Shown here: one piece after another, positions 1-9,239 of the stretch | Layout of the letters: every line of letters begins with the position of its first letter | Position numbering within the stretch: the first letter of the stretch is position 1 | NCBI GenBank assembly: GCA_036939975.1 | Contig: JALLPB010000668.1 | Location: 1-13,766, forward strand | DNA: 13,766 bases | Source of the DNA: Cyclostephanos tholiformis | Taxonomy: Eukaryota > Bacillariophyta > Thalassiosirophyceae > Thalassiosirales > Thalassiosiraceae | Reading direction: 5' to 3' | Position numbers and translations under genes: made by a program | Notes under the pieces: generated by a model | What the model was told of the DNA's origin: nothing | The model's input: the letters and a program-made list of their open reading frames with translations, nothing else | The model's database searches: none

Positions 1-426
1 GTAGTTTATAACTAAGAATTCTAACTTTAAGTATGATTTCTTAGTTTCCCTCAACACCCATGTCTTATTCCTTCACAAAGGAATAAACACCACCTCTTTA
101 TATGTACGTAAGTCGTATTTGGTTTCAAATTTGTATGGAAAAGAATTAATTTCTGTAAAATAAATTAAAATTTTGGTCAGAGAAATTTCTTTTGATATGA
201 ACGAATATATTTTTTCATAAATCACACCAATTTTATCAATCACTATTATTTGGTCCATTTTATTCTATCTGATATCCTATTGTTTTCTCTTGTATTGCTA
301 TATTATCTCCTATAATGTCATCAAAACAAGTAGGACAATGCTCCAATTGCTTCAGATGGATAACTAAACAAAAAAGAGCATACATGAAACACCTCTGACA
401 TTGTCAACCTATATCAAAATTGTCTA
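1..426. other. AT-rich flank without a recognised gene
   Basis: This stretch is strongly AT-rich and has almost no CpG. A short minus-strand open frame at 73-258 has no recognisable motif, and its composition matches random AT-rich sequence, so I do not call it a gene. The only structure seen is a small inverted repeat: AACTAAGAA at 10-18 pairs with TTCTTAGTT at 38-46 across a 19-base loop. This flank could contain the left end of the transposon to its right, but I could not match it to an inverted copy near 7600-8300. Confidence 0.5.
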
Positions 427-688
427 GTGCATCAGATGTTCATCATCATTGATCACTTAATCCATTACTCTCTTTCAAATAATATTGATTATAGCTGCCA
501 CAGGTACAAAGATGACATGTCTAACAGTGGGGCCATCTCAGATCTTAACCAAATGTATTCCAACAATGAATGTGAAATGTCTCATTCTCATATGTCCCGT
601 CATAATCAATCCAATATTTTTTGGATGAATCAGACAGAGAAGACAATGATTTTGTTGAAGATATAATAGGTTCCAATGGCAATTCTTC

Positions 689-1465
689 TTGAAAAATAAT
701 GAATGCAGCAATAATCAATTTCAAGTGAATTTACATGATTTGATGATGAAGCACAGAACAAGTCTGCAACTGTTCGATGACATCTGTTCTCTCGTTACTG
801 AATATACTTCATCCCCAGAATCCTCTGCAATGTCTCAGATGCAAACAAGAAAAGCATTTTTTTGTTCAATTGCACATGGTCACAATGGTAACAGACTTCG
901 ACCAACAAATGTGAATGTGAGATTGCATGACAATTGTAGGGCGACTGCACCCGTGTTTAATATAAGAGAAATGATCACAAGTCTTCTGACTGATCATTCA
1001 TTGATGAATGAATCGTATTTTGCAGAAGGGTACAATGTTCTCACAGGCAAAGTTGACATTAATCATCCAAGAAATTCCAAGTATGGTAAGATTCACACTG
1101 GTGATGCTTGGTCACCTGCTCGAGGTCAATATTGCACACTAACTGAAGGACCTGCCATGCCAGTTGTAATTTTGTGTTTGGTGATAAGTCAAATTTGGAT
1201 TTGCATGGTTCATTGTCACTAATATCTGTCATATTTACACTGACCTTATTTAACAGATCAGCATGCAATAATACTCTATTTTATAGGCCAATTGGCTACA
1301 TTCCAAATTTGTCCTATGGAAAGGGTGTTGCCAACAAATGACAGACTTAAGATAAAATACAAGATGAGAACACATGTCTCTTGTGTATATTTGCATCTTT
1401 ATGCAATATTCAATGAGATAAAGGTTATGCATTCACCATGTGTGATAGTATGAATTCATTACTTT
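689..1465 (+). other. ORF1 N-terminal region and first catalytic-like block
   Basis: The frame at 689-1176 encodes a region with HDLMMKHRTSLQLFDDICSL, then GDAWSPARGQY near 1100-1130. The family signal then jumps to another frame at 1177, where FGDKSNLDLHGSLSLISV, FTLTLFNRSACNN and RPIGYIPNLSYGKG follow. A single missing T within the TTGTGTTTGG stretch at 1171-1181 would explain the shift. Past GYIPNL the frame continues through stops into DKIQDEHTCLLCIFASL (about 1351-1401). In Plavaka-type transposases a similar block (D, then a 'lTi.N' strand, then 'lGYiP') forms the first part of the RNase-H-like catalytic fold. Assigning individual catalytic residues here is inference. Confidence 0.6.
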
Positions 1466-1469
1466 ATTG

Positions 1470-2245
1470 GTGACTGGTGACACTGAAGGAAATAACAAAT
1501 GGCTTGGGCAATATCCTGGCAATTGGGAAGGTGTAAAACATCCATACCATGATTGCAAATGTACGTATGAAAACTTGAGTTAAACAAACCCTAATTGTGT
1601 ATAAGTTTCATTAGCAGATATTTGTGAAGAAAGGCGATGAAAAAGAACCAATGAGGATGGTGGAAAACAATATTTGAAGTCGGTATTGCATTATGATGTT
1701 AAAAATGCTCTTCTTGAGAAAGATCTTCCACTGTCTGACTACACTCATGGTCCATTTCGAATGATGCCACCTGATTTGCTTCATACCTTAGAGAGTGGTT
1801 TAATAATGTATATGTTTGAGTCACTTTGTACACAACTTGGAGGTGGAAAAGATTGTGACTACATTGATCAACAGCATATTGTAGTGTCAAACATAATCAA
1901 ATGTCAGAGTGAATGAGATTGTCCTCAAGGATCTATGTGAAATGGGCTAACAGATGGAACAAAATGTCAATCCTCAGAAAGGAAAGGAAACTTATTTCAG
2001 TTACATTGTCTCACACATCAAACTACATCAAGGCATGTCCTTCAAGAAGCCTTAAAATTAGGCAATTGTCAACGGACAAACTTTGTCTAGTTTATCAAAG
2101 TGTATCTTGCAATGGAGGAATGGTTTCATGATGTTTATGACAAAGATGAAGTAAGGGTTGCGAGAGGTCACATTTCATAAGTATTAGCTACATTACAAAA
2201 AAAAATCCAAGATCTGATAACAGTAACAGATACTGTATACCAAAA
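1470..2245 (+). other. ORF1 central block: GDTEGNN, Cys pair and PPDLLH
   Basis: One frame can be followed for about 775 bases despite several stops. It gives VTGDTEGNNKWLGQYPG, then HPYHDCKCTYENLS with a Cys-x-Cys pair, then GGKQYLKSVLHYDVKNALLE, then HGPFRMMPPDLLHTLESG followed by a GLIMYMFESL helix (1741-1830), then DGTKCQSSERKGNL near 1938-1980 and MEEWFHDVYDK near 2111-2145. The order GD..., zinc-like cysteines, then 'PDLLH....G' is how Plavaka-type proteins are arranged. Two stops, after SE and within GSM*NGL, are TGA codons at places where arginine is expected, which fits CGA to TGA decay. Confidence 0.6.
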
Positions 2246-2701
2246 ATGCATGGAATGACTAAAATACAGACATATATTCAGCTCTTTGAAAGTGGCATGA
2301 ATTTTTATGGTGGACCTGGTGAGGCTGCACACAAGACTTTTGTTAAACCAGCTGGACAAAAATCCAACAGAGAGTCAGTGAATTCGCACAACAAACAGCA
2401 ACTCAATATTACCATATGTTACTTTCATTGTGTGCATTGCAGAACCTGACCAACCATGCAAATAGCCTTGTTCAGATTGGTTGTGACAACATACAGAAAA
2501 ATGTAGAAACACAAAGATTGAACCAGATGATGATGTGACAATTGTTCTATCAGGCAAATATGAAATTATCATAACACCATTGATCATTGAAGAAATGTGA
2601 GATCAACAATCTGTAACCATATTATGGTATTCAAAAAATAATGACAAAACAAAGAATTCAAATAATGATTTGAGCAGAGAATTGGTCTTTATCAAAAAAT
2701 C

Positions 2702-3163
2702 ACTGACAATGCACCAGATCTATTACATATTATGGGCTATACACAAGCTGTTGTATCTACATTGTCAACAAAAAGATACATTTTTTATTCCCATCCATGT
2801 TACCAGGGAGAAGAATGGTATGATTGGGCAATGGTTCATTATGAAGAAACAAACCAAACTGGGGACAATATTGAGACTTATTATCCATTGAAGTTATGAG
2901 GATTTATCAAAACCAATGGTACCTGTGAGGCAGTGATTCAATGTTCTATCAATCCACTTTTGTGGGACATCATTCAACAAAATTTTATTATGTATTTTCA
3001 ACTCGGACAAATTTTTTATGTTTCATTAACTATCGTACCAATTGAATCAATTGTTCATTCATTATGCATTATCCAGAATGATGGTAAAGACACAAACAGG
3101 TACTTTGTTGTTTTGCCAAAACGAAATTGGAGTCATTCTTTTGGTTATCAAATACATCAATAG
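2702..3163 (+). other. ORF1 C-terminal WYDWA domain
   Basis: This frame reads through APDLLHIMGYTQAVVS, then FYSHPCYQGEEWYDWAMVHY, then ETYYPLKL, a TGA at 2897-2899, then GFIKTNGTCEAVIQCSINPLL, IVPIESIVHSLCIIQND and YFVVLPKRNWSHSFG, ending with TAG at 3161-3163. Aromatic-rich beta-type domains with a YDW signature near the C-terminus are common in large plant, fungal and algal transposon proteins. A role in DNA or chromatin binding is possible but not shown. This is the best preserved part of the gene: a single stop in about 150 codons and no frameshift. The TGA may have been TGG or CGA. Confidence 0.6.
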
Positions 3164-3301
3164 ATTTATTTTACTTCACAAAAATAAAAGAATTCTCTAA
3201 ACATATCAATTTCCAAGTGAAATATTTCCTAATGTCAGATTTGGTGTCAAAGTACGCAGCATCACCCCAATATGTAATTCCTGGAGTTAACATTCTTGTG
3301 T

Positions 3302-3800
3302 TCATTGGAGGAAGAAGGCCAAGCCAGAACTGATATGACTGAATGAGGTATTGACTCCACACATTTGCCACAGGGCGTTTTCACTCAACATATACACAGT
3401 CTCTGATTCATAATCAAAGATCTCACCATTTCATAGTACAACAATGTGATCATACACTGCTCCTTTGCTGTTTACTGAGATTATTAATGGAAATTGAAAT
3501 TTTTGAAGTATCATGACAGTCTGTTCCACATTAACAAAATAGGACAGCTTCAATTTTTGTGTTGAAATGAATTTAAATTTTGTTCTCAGCACCCAGAAAG
3601 ATTTCTGTATTGAATTCACTTGTTGTAGTGAATTACAAACTGATCTTGGTATCTCCTGCCATAATGAGTTTGATATTACTGACAAAGGTGATGTAACTAT
3701 ATCCCTATAGTCATCAATCTTTTTTTTGCGTAAAATTTAATACACAGAAAAGATTTTTCACTGCCTCCTCAGCACATAGCTTGGAATTATTCTCTGCCAA
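3302..3800 (-). other. ORF2 C-terminal thiol-protease-like region
   Basis: Two frames join at the eight-T run at 3720-3727. The upstream part reads SKLCAEEAVKNLFCVLNF, with Cys encoded at 3776-3774. The downstream part reads KIDDYRDIVTSPLSVISNS, IQKSFWVLRTKFKF and VYDHIVVL (His at 3448-3446), a TGA at 3433-3431 where a tryptophan would fit, then NGEIFDYESETVYMLSENAL (Asp at 3415-3413), then QMCGVNTSFSHISSG. A 'C-A..A..NL' helix followed about 110 residues later by 'DH.VVL.NG.IFDYE' resembles papain-fold or transglutaminase-like thiol hydrolases, where Cys, His and Asp act in that order. It is not the His-Asp-Cys order of Ulp1. This is inference from motif shape, not a family match. Confidence 0.45.
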
Positions 3801-5662
3801 AAAATAATTATTATTCTTTGATATAGAGGATCATGGATAATTTGAATCATTCAAATTTGGGGCATGGTGGGTGTGTTTCTGCTTATTATTTGTTTATACC
3901 AGAAATCTGTCTCCTTTCTCTTTTGTTATGGCAAAGTTCAACAGTATTGGTCATAAGTGAAACCTGCCACTTCACTGTTGCACTTTTTTTCTCGTAATTT
4001 ATGTCCTTCACAGTTGCAACAGGGACAAATTGCAATGGCTAGTACCAGTAACCATGTCACCAATTACAACTTGGGAATCATCATCACAATCAAGTTCAAT
4101 TGGTTCAACACTGTCACCCTTAGCACTTAAGTTGCTCCTCTCCCTTAATGCTTTTCTCTTTGAACCTAAGGTTAGTGTTAGAACACGATCACTAGAAAGG
4201 TTACATAAACAGTGTACCTGGGACTTCAACCATGGTTCATCATCTATAATCTCACTTATTTGGGCATGCTTGACATAAAACCGTGACTTGTCCATGTAGA
4301 TCTTGTAAATATACCGTTCACTCATATTAGGATAATTGCTACTGACATCGTTCCCAGGTAAGACATACTTTGTTCCTAATACCCATACTAGTTTAATCAT
4401 CTGGATAGAAATATTCTGTGCTGTCTTGACCTTCCATTGAATAGTATTGAGCCATGGTGGCAACCTCTGCCAAACACCATTCTTAAGACCATTACCAAAA
4501 TTATACACCAATGTCAAAAGAAGTTTATTGCTTGCGGTGAAATCGTAATAATGGTTAATGTTGTCTTTGAACAATGTCTTATGCCACTTTCAAATTGATG
4601 TGTTTCTACTTTCATATTTTTTTACAAGACAGCAAATGTGAAATGTTGTAGAAGAAAGCTTCTTAGTCTCCACTTTTTTATATTGTACATGGTGCATAGT
4701 AGAATCAGATTTTTTTGAATTGGTGCAATGTAGTCATCATCAATAGCTCCTGTTGCCTTATCTCTTCCCATGAATTGTCAGACCAAAAATATCTCTTGAT
4801 ATTAACAGGATTCCAACCTTTGCCTTGATTGTCATAGATGGTTGACATAGTTGATAACTGTCCCAGTGTAAACTGAAATGGGCGATGAGGGGTTGTAACA
4901 ACATGATATTTTCTTCCATTGATTGTGCAACCATATGAAAAATTAACAATATTTGTAGAGATTTGTCCATGATTGTTTGCCCGCCACATTATATATTTCA
5001 ATATCTCATTATGATCATCTCCAACAAACCCCATCCCCAACAGTAATTGTTTATTGTTGGAATCAGTTTGTAATACACATATTGAGTTACCTCCACCAAT
5101 ATGGCCAGTCAAGTTTTATGAACAGAGCAATGAATGAACAAACACCATGACTCAAAAACTTCAATGGAGTGTATGAGCTCTGGAGTATATTTTTGAATCA
5201 ATTGATTTCCCAATCCAAAGACGTATTCATTCATACTTGTCTTAATTGCATTGAATAGTGTGTGATGAATGTCTCATCACTAAAAGCTGTGAAAGCCAAG
5301 TGAATTTCTTCAAACAAGGCCCAAACAAGAGACATCATATTTGATACAGTCTTTTTGTGCTTTTTCTCTTTTGTTTGTATCCTTTTGGCATTGGAAACAT
5401 CTACTTTAGCTGCCTCACAAAATTAAAATTTGCCATTGTGGGTGTTTTGGATACATAACATGGAAGACACTAAATTTCTATCCTCACTATCCATAGAAGA
5501 GTTAAATGCTTCTTTGGAGAATTGATAAAAATCTTCTGAACTTAACAGTAATGGTAGGGACAAATGACAAACCCCAAAATTGTCATAATTCTTCATAGTA
5601 AATTCAAAATGTCTTAAGATTGCAGTGGGGGCTTGAATTAAGGTTTCTACAATTCCCTGCTT

Positions 5663-5695
5663 GTGCAAGGATATACACTTGTGACATCTCATACA
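5663..5695 (-). other. Cys cluster in ORF2 (possible zinc site)
   Basis: On the minus strand the codons at 5695-5663 read CMRCHKCISLH, which is C-x2-C-x2-C with a histidine four residues further on. The run sits in a frame that is continuous from 6442 down to 5240 apart from a few stops, so it belongs to the ORF2 protein. Such spacing can bind zinc, but no full finger pattern could be confirmed because the remaining ligands are not obvious. Confidence 0.35.
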
Positions 5696-6819
5696 TTTCA
5701 GACTTGTTAGGTAATGGTCAACAGGAAATAAATTGTAGGCATCATCACTTTTCTCTATTGCAATCTAAAATTGCTGTAGAATCCCAAGGGTTGATTCAAG
5801 ATAGTGATGATTTGGATATTGCTGATGAAATAAATTGCTCAAGAGAGATAATGGTAATACTGTAGCTTCATCAGCCTTTTTCATGAGGAATGAAAACATT
5901 TCATTGGTCTTTTGTGATGGTTGTGATAGAAACTCATCAAAGAAAATGGCTTTGTCTGACTGAACTGTATTATCTGGAAATATAATCGAGACATAGTAAT
6001 ATGTCTTGGAATGCAGATGTAATTCCATATGAAAGGATTGCATCCCAACAAGATCTGTTTGGAGAAATGTTGTCAAAGTCTCTTGATGTGTTGTCTCCAA
6101 TCCCAAGGTGTAAATCCATGTCAAATCTGGATGGAGAATATGAAATCCATATTTCAACCAAGTATACAAATTGCCACACTTAAACATGGGTATAAGACAA
6201 TCCATCATTAGCCCAAAATAGCCAATCTCATTTCTATCCTGTGTGAGCATAGAAGTGTCAAATCCCATCAAGGTAAAACCTAATTTTGACCAAGAGGGCA
6301 AGGTGATGTCAGATCTAACAACCTTGTTTGTGATGATAAGGTTTAACTTGATGTTATGATGGAGACATTGAAAATTTGGATCAACTGCAACAATCGGTCT
6401 TGCATATTTTATAAAATATGATGTCGAGAAGTAAGCGCACATACCACTACTGTGGCTTCATTTAAGAGGTCTGTTTGGATATTCACAAATGAACTTGGAT
6501 GAAATCCTACAAGAATGCCTCCCCCCTTGGTATTTGAAGCTACAAAACCCATGAATTGATACGGAGTACTTCCTTTCTTTTGGGGGAACAACTTAGGAAC
6601 AGCATGACTATGACAGGATCTCTTCAATGCCTTCATTATAGCTAATTCAAGCACAGGTAATTGCGCTAAATCATGACAATACCACAATGAGTGAGACAAA
6701 TTAGCCCTTGACCAATCAAATAGTTCATTATCGCCATGTATGTGAACAACTGAAGAGGGCTTGATTTGACCTATGTGTGATGACATGATGTAACCCTTCT
6801 CATCAACAATGGAGAGGGT

Positions 6820-7576
6820 TTTATTCTCAGACAACTTCACACAAATTTTGTGGATGGACTTGAAGAGTGGCAAGTTAATGCCTGAATGGCTGGGTCCACT
6901 AGACAACTAGCTGACAAAGATTCAGGGATGATGCTTTGAAGGTAATTATCATTGGTGATATCTTGGTCATAACTTGATTGAGAGGACAAGGAGTCATCTC
7001 TAACATTGCCATCATACCTGTGAGATGGTGATTTTTTGCTGCGGGTTTACTCCAGGACAAAACTTCCTGATTGAATACTAGTATGTGATTTTAGTTCTTG
7101 GGACTGACTCTGAGATGTTGTTGTTGTAGAAAGTAACCCTTTAAGAGAAGCTTTAAGTCATCCTGAACAGGGATGTGACGTTGAAAACTTGTAAATAAGC
7201 CGTGGTAGAGCAACTGAGACAACTGGGAAGGCGCACGATTATTTGAACATAATGGAAGTCTACGGTCTCAATTTGATGATCTGTTACCAGCAACAGGAGC
7301 AGTGGTTTCATTCTCTTCAATTACAATGTCGTCAAGGGCACTGTCCACAGTGAAAATCAGTTCATCAGTATCCTCAAGGGGTTCTTTTATCTGACCGAAG
7401 TCTTTATCACCAGACGATGATGAAGAAGAGTGAAATTGATCATCATCATGTAATGATGAATTGTCAGAGAAAGATAATGAGGAAGATGAGGATGAGGGAG
7501 GGGTATCCTCAGTACTCCATACTCCTTCTCTTCTTATCAGATGTTGTTTGGCAGGTTTGGTTGGATGAGATTTCAT
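6820..7576 (-). other. ORF2 N-terminus: Ser-, Gln- and acid-rich, probably disordered
   Basis: The block starting at 7576 contains runs of six serines and acidic patches (SSSSSSLSFSDNSS, then HSSSSSSGDKDFG), ending in DDIVIEENETT. After a frameshift, a second frame gives STTTTSQSQSQELKSHTS, a TAA, and DDSLSSQSSYDQD further on. This composition indicates a long flexible segment before the folded part that begins near 6880 (LFKSIHKICVKLSENKTLS). The upstream ATG choice is uncertain, because TTG/ATG lie together at 7574-7579. Confidence 0.45.
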
Positions 7577-7600
7577 CAACTTTGGATACCCCCCTGCAAA

Positions 7601-8310
7601 AAGTTTTTACCCCTTGGTCGCTTTGACGATGATGTCATGGTAACAAAGTAACCACAACAGTGATGACTAATACCTATCTTCAATCTTGTTTGTCACAGAA
7701 AGTCTCACGAGTAATTGATTCTGTTATGCTATGATCCTCCTTTAGAGTATGACTCTAGAGGATAAAATCAAAGATGCAAGTCAGATGATGACTTATGGCC
7801 AAACCCAGTGAGGATATTACTGCAACAGAACTCAAACCTTATGTCAACGACCAATTTATAATCAAAATCAAATCATACTCCCTGGAAGGGTCACCAAGCA
7901 CAGTAGTGTATCATGAATCTGAGATGAGTAGGGACAAATAGTCCTTATCTTGGGTCAATAGCCAAATAATTATTTGACAAAGATGACTCTGCAGATCTGT
8001 AATTTGACTAAAGCGAGCAACTATTCCGGGCGGTAGCATTGTTGACAAAAAATACCTTGGAGCCGGGATGTGACTTGATACAAGGAAGAAGTGATCTCGC
8101 ATCAAACAAACAATGCCAGAGAAAACAACAACACTTGGGCAATGAAGCTTGAGACCAACATTAAAAGGAGATTATACCACCAATTATCTTGATTCTTGGA
8201 GAACAATACCTAATATGGGATAAGCAATGAAACAGTGTAGTGAGGGGAATGTTGAGGAATAAAAAGAAAAATGTCATGTTCCCTGAAAAAATGAATCCTA
8301 ATAAAAAACT
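7601..8310. other. Unassigned AT-rich stretch upstream of ORF2
   Basis: No convincing coding frame is seen. A minus-strand frame at 7911-8105 is short and has no recognisable motif. One hairpin is visible: ATCCTC...TAGAGT at 7734-7748 (with a 3-base bulge) pairs with ACTCTAGAGGAT at 7752-7763 across a 3-base loop. The region may contain the promoter or the right end of the two-gene transposon, but no terminal inverted repeat was matched to the left flank. Confidence 0.4.
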
Positions 8311-8318
8311 GTGGCAGT

Positions 8319-8341
8319 GGGGAGGAGGGGGGAGGGGGGGG
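8319..8341 (+). other. G-rich tract with quadruplex potential
   Basis: Runs of four, two, six and eight G residues are separated by single A residues. The long runs can supply at least four G-tracts of three or more with short loops. It marks the left edge of the low-complexity block that extends to about 8580, where GCAGTTGC/GTGGCAAT-type words recur without a clear unit. Minus-strand frames over this block encode His/Cys-rich low-complexity peptides that I regard as spurious. Confidence 0.5.
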
Positions 8342-8586
8342 ATTGCAATCGCAGTAGTTGCTGGGGCACTGTGGCCATGATCATGTTGTGTGCTTGCTGT
8401 TGTCCTTGCAAGTGTTGTGCCACTGTCAATGTGACCATAGCAGTGGCAATTGTGGTAGCAGTTGCATTTGCAGCAGGGGCTCCATGAGCATGATTGTGTG
8501 GCATGTTCATCATTGTCATTGCCATTGATGACAACACCTCTATGGACCACCATGGGCATGAACATTGCATCATCATGTTGCCAATG

Positions 8587-9107
8587 GACCCCATCACTAT
8601 ACCTCCACTTGTGATCTATCCCCCCATCACCACATTGACCATCATTGCATGCTAGTGATTATTATCATGCTTGGATGCAACCAACGACACAGTTGCTATC
8701 CCCTTCTCGCGATCCCCCCCCATTGCCATGTCATGAAACCAGGGTTGTCTTGACCATCATTGCACGCTAGCAATTATTATCATGTTTTCTTCATCATTGC
8801 AGCCACCTTTCAACCCATCGCCATCCTCCCGGTTGTGATCCCCCCCCATTGCTACATCATGATGTCATCATTGCCATGACTGTCATTGCACACTAGTGAT
8901 TATTACCGTGTTTTGATGCAACCGATGACACAGTTGCCATCCCCCCCTCGCCATCCTCCCCTCGCATCACCTCATGGCGATGTCATCATCGCCATGACTG
9001 TCATCACATGCTAGCAATTATTATCATGTTTTCTTCATTGTTGCAGCCGCCTTTCAACCCATTGCCACCCCCCCCTCCATCGCGATACCCCCCCCATTGC
9101 CACATCA
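8587..9107. repeat. Alternating A-B-A-B satellite, units about 120 bp
   Basis: Four full units begin at 8641, 8756, 8882 and 9000, each opening with a version of TCATTGCAYGCTAG followed by ATTATTA. Spacings are 115, 126 and 118 bases. Units 1 and 3 share GATGCAACC..GACACAGTTGC. Units 2 and 4 instead share TGTTTTCTTCAT..TTGCAGCC and CCTTTCAACCCAT. The array is therefore a higher-order repeat of a two-unit block of about 240 bp. Each unit carries a C-run of 7-9. A partial B-type end precedes unit 1 at 8587-8640. No coding capacity is supported. Confidence 0.85.
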
Positions 9108-9239
9108 AGATCAATACTACTATCGTGGACGTGGAGAACATACTAAGAGAAAAATGGGGACTTACCTGATGGGGCAGGGGAATGCTGAATATTGATGATT
9201 TTTGGAGGTGAATGGGTGGTGTGGGGTGGCATGGAAGTC

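Larger units (their letters stand above)
618..3163 (+). pseudogene. Broken Plavaka/KDZ-like transposase gene (ORF1)
   Basis: An intact protein would be roughly 800-850 residues. The reading moves between frames: an acidic run (FLDESDREDNDFVED) near 618-660; 689 to about 1176; 1177 to about 1465; about 1470-2245; 2246 to about 2365; 2365-2530; 2526 to about 2700; 2702-3163. In-frame stops occur inside several blocks, for example TGA 1339, TAA 1348 and TGA 2897. The order of blocks is N-terminal helical region, GDKSNLDLHG, GYIPNL, GDTEGNN with downstream cysteines, PPDLLHTLESG, a GMNFYGGPGEAAHK block, and a C-terminal WYDWA domain. This order parallels Plavaka-type DDE transposases, which cut and paste their element in the nucleus. 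The true start is unclear; 427-666 is open in another frame but has no clear family signal. The final stop is TAG at 3161-3163. The gene is almost certainly inactive. Confidence 0.7.
3302..7576 (-). pseudogene. Broken large partner gene of the transposon (ORF2)
   Basis: Coding blocks in the same direction run from an ATG at 7574-7576 to a stop at 3302-3304: 7576-7268, about 7130-6820 in another frame, 6906-6409, then 6442-5240 in one frame with stops in a TAG after LGILQQF and a TAA after HNGKF, then about 5270-5115, 5112-4705, about 4574-4008, about 3800-3728, and about 3727-3302. The intact protein would exceed 1,200 residues. I do not recognise most of it. Visible features are a Ser/acidic N-terminus, a Cys cluster near 5663-5695, a KRK basic run followed by acidic PIELDCDDDS in the 4574-4008 block, and a C-terminal protease-like region. 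An alternative C-terminal frame (GLLPPMNTRMLTPGITYWGD) may carry the protein on to a TAG at 3171. The partner pairing with ORF1 is inferred from orientation, composition and equal decay. Confidence 0.6.
427..7600. mobile_element. Decayed two-gene Plavaka/KDZ-like DNA transposon
   Basis: Two long, broken coding stretches converge here: plus strand about 618-3163 and minus strand about 7576-3302. Both are AT-rich, CpG-poor and disrupted to a similar degree, which suggests they decayed together as one element. The plus-strand product has blocks resembling a Plavaka/KDZ-type DDE transposase. The minus-strand product is a large partner protein with a protease-like C-terminus. Terminal inverted repeats and target-site duplications were not found by eye, so the limits given are only those of the coding matter. 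Alternatives are a CACTA-like element or two unrelated elements that happen to be adjacent. Superfamily naming is inference from motif order. Confidence 0.6.

Noticed and set aside
3171..3371. Minus-strand frame as a separate small gene
   Set aside because: It overlaps the end of ORF2, and its GLLPPMNTRMLTPGITYWGD segment reads better as a frameshifted C-terminus of ORF2.
427..7600. A giant-virus or Maverick-like origin for the large protease-bearing gene
   Set aside because: No capsid, packaging ATPase, polymerase B or integrase signal is seen, and the paired gene resembles a DDE transposase.
7911..8105. Minus-strand 64-codon open frame
   Set aside because: It is short, has no motif and no continuity with ORF2 upstream or downstream.
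1..8300. Terminal inverted repeats for the left transposon
   Set aside because: I compared the flanks 1-430 and 7600-8300 by eye and found no convincing inverted match. The ends may be too decayed or may lie outside the window.
8161..8597. Overlapping minus-strand open frames rich in His, Cys, Met and Ala
   Set aside because: They arise from a low-complexity G-rich/CAT-rich block. No domain is visible, and two frames are open at once, as expected from composition.
9138..9168. Perfect minus-strand splice donor (CAG/GTAAGT) followed 23 bases later by a pyrimidine-rich tract ending in TAG
   Set aside because: An intron of about 23 bases would be exceptional, no coding frame lies on either side, and the neighbourhood is low-complexity. 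Chance is the simplest explanation.
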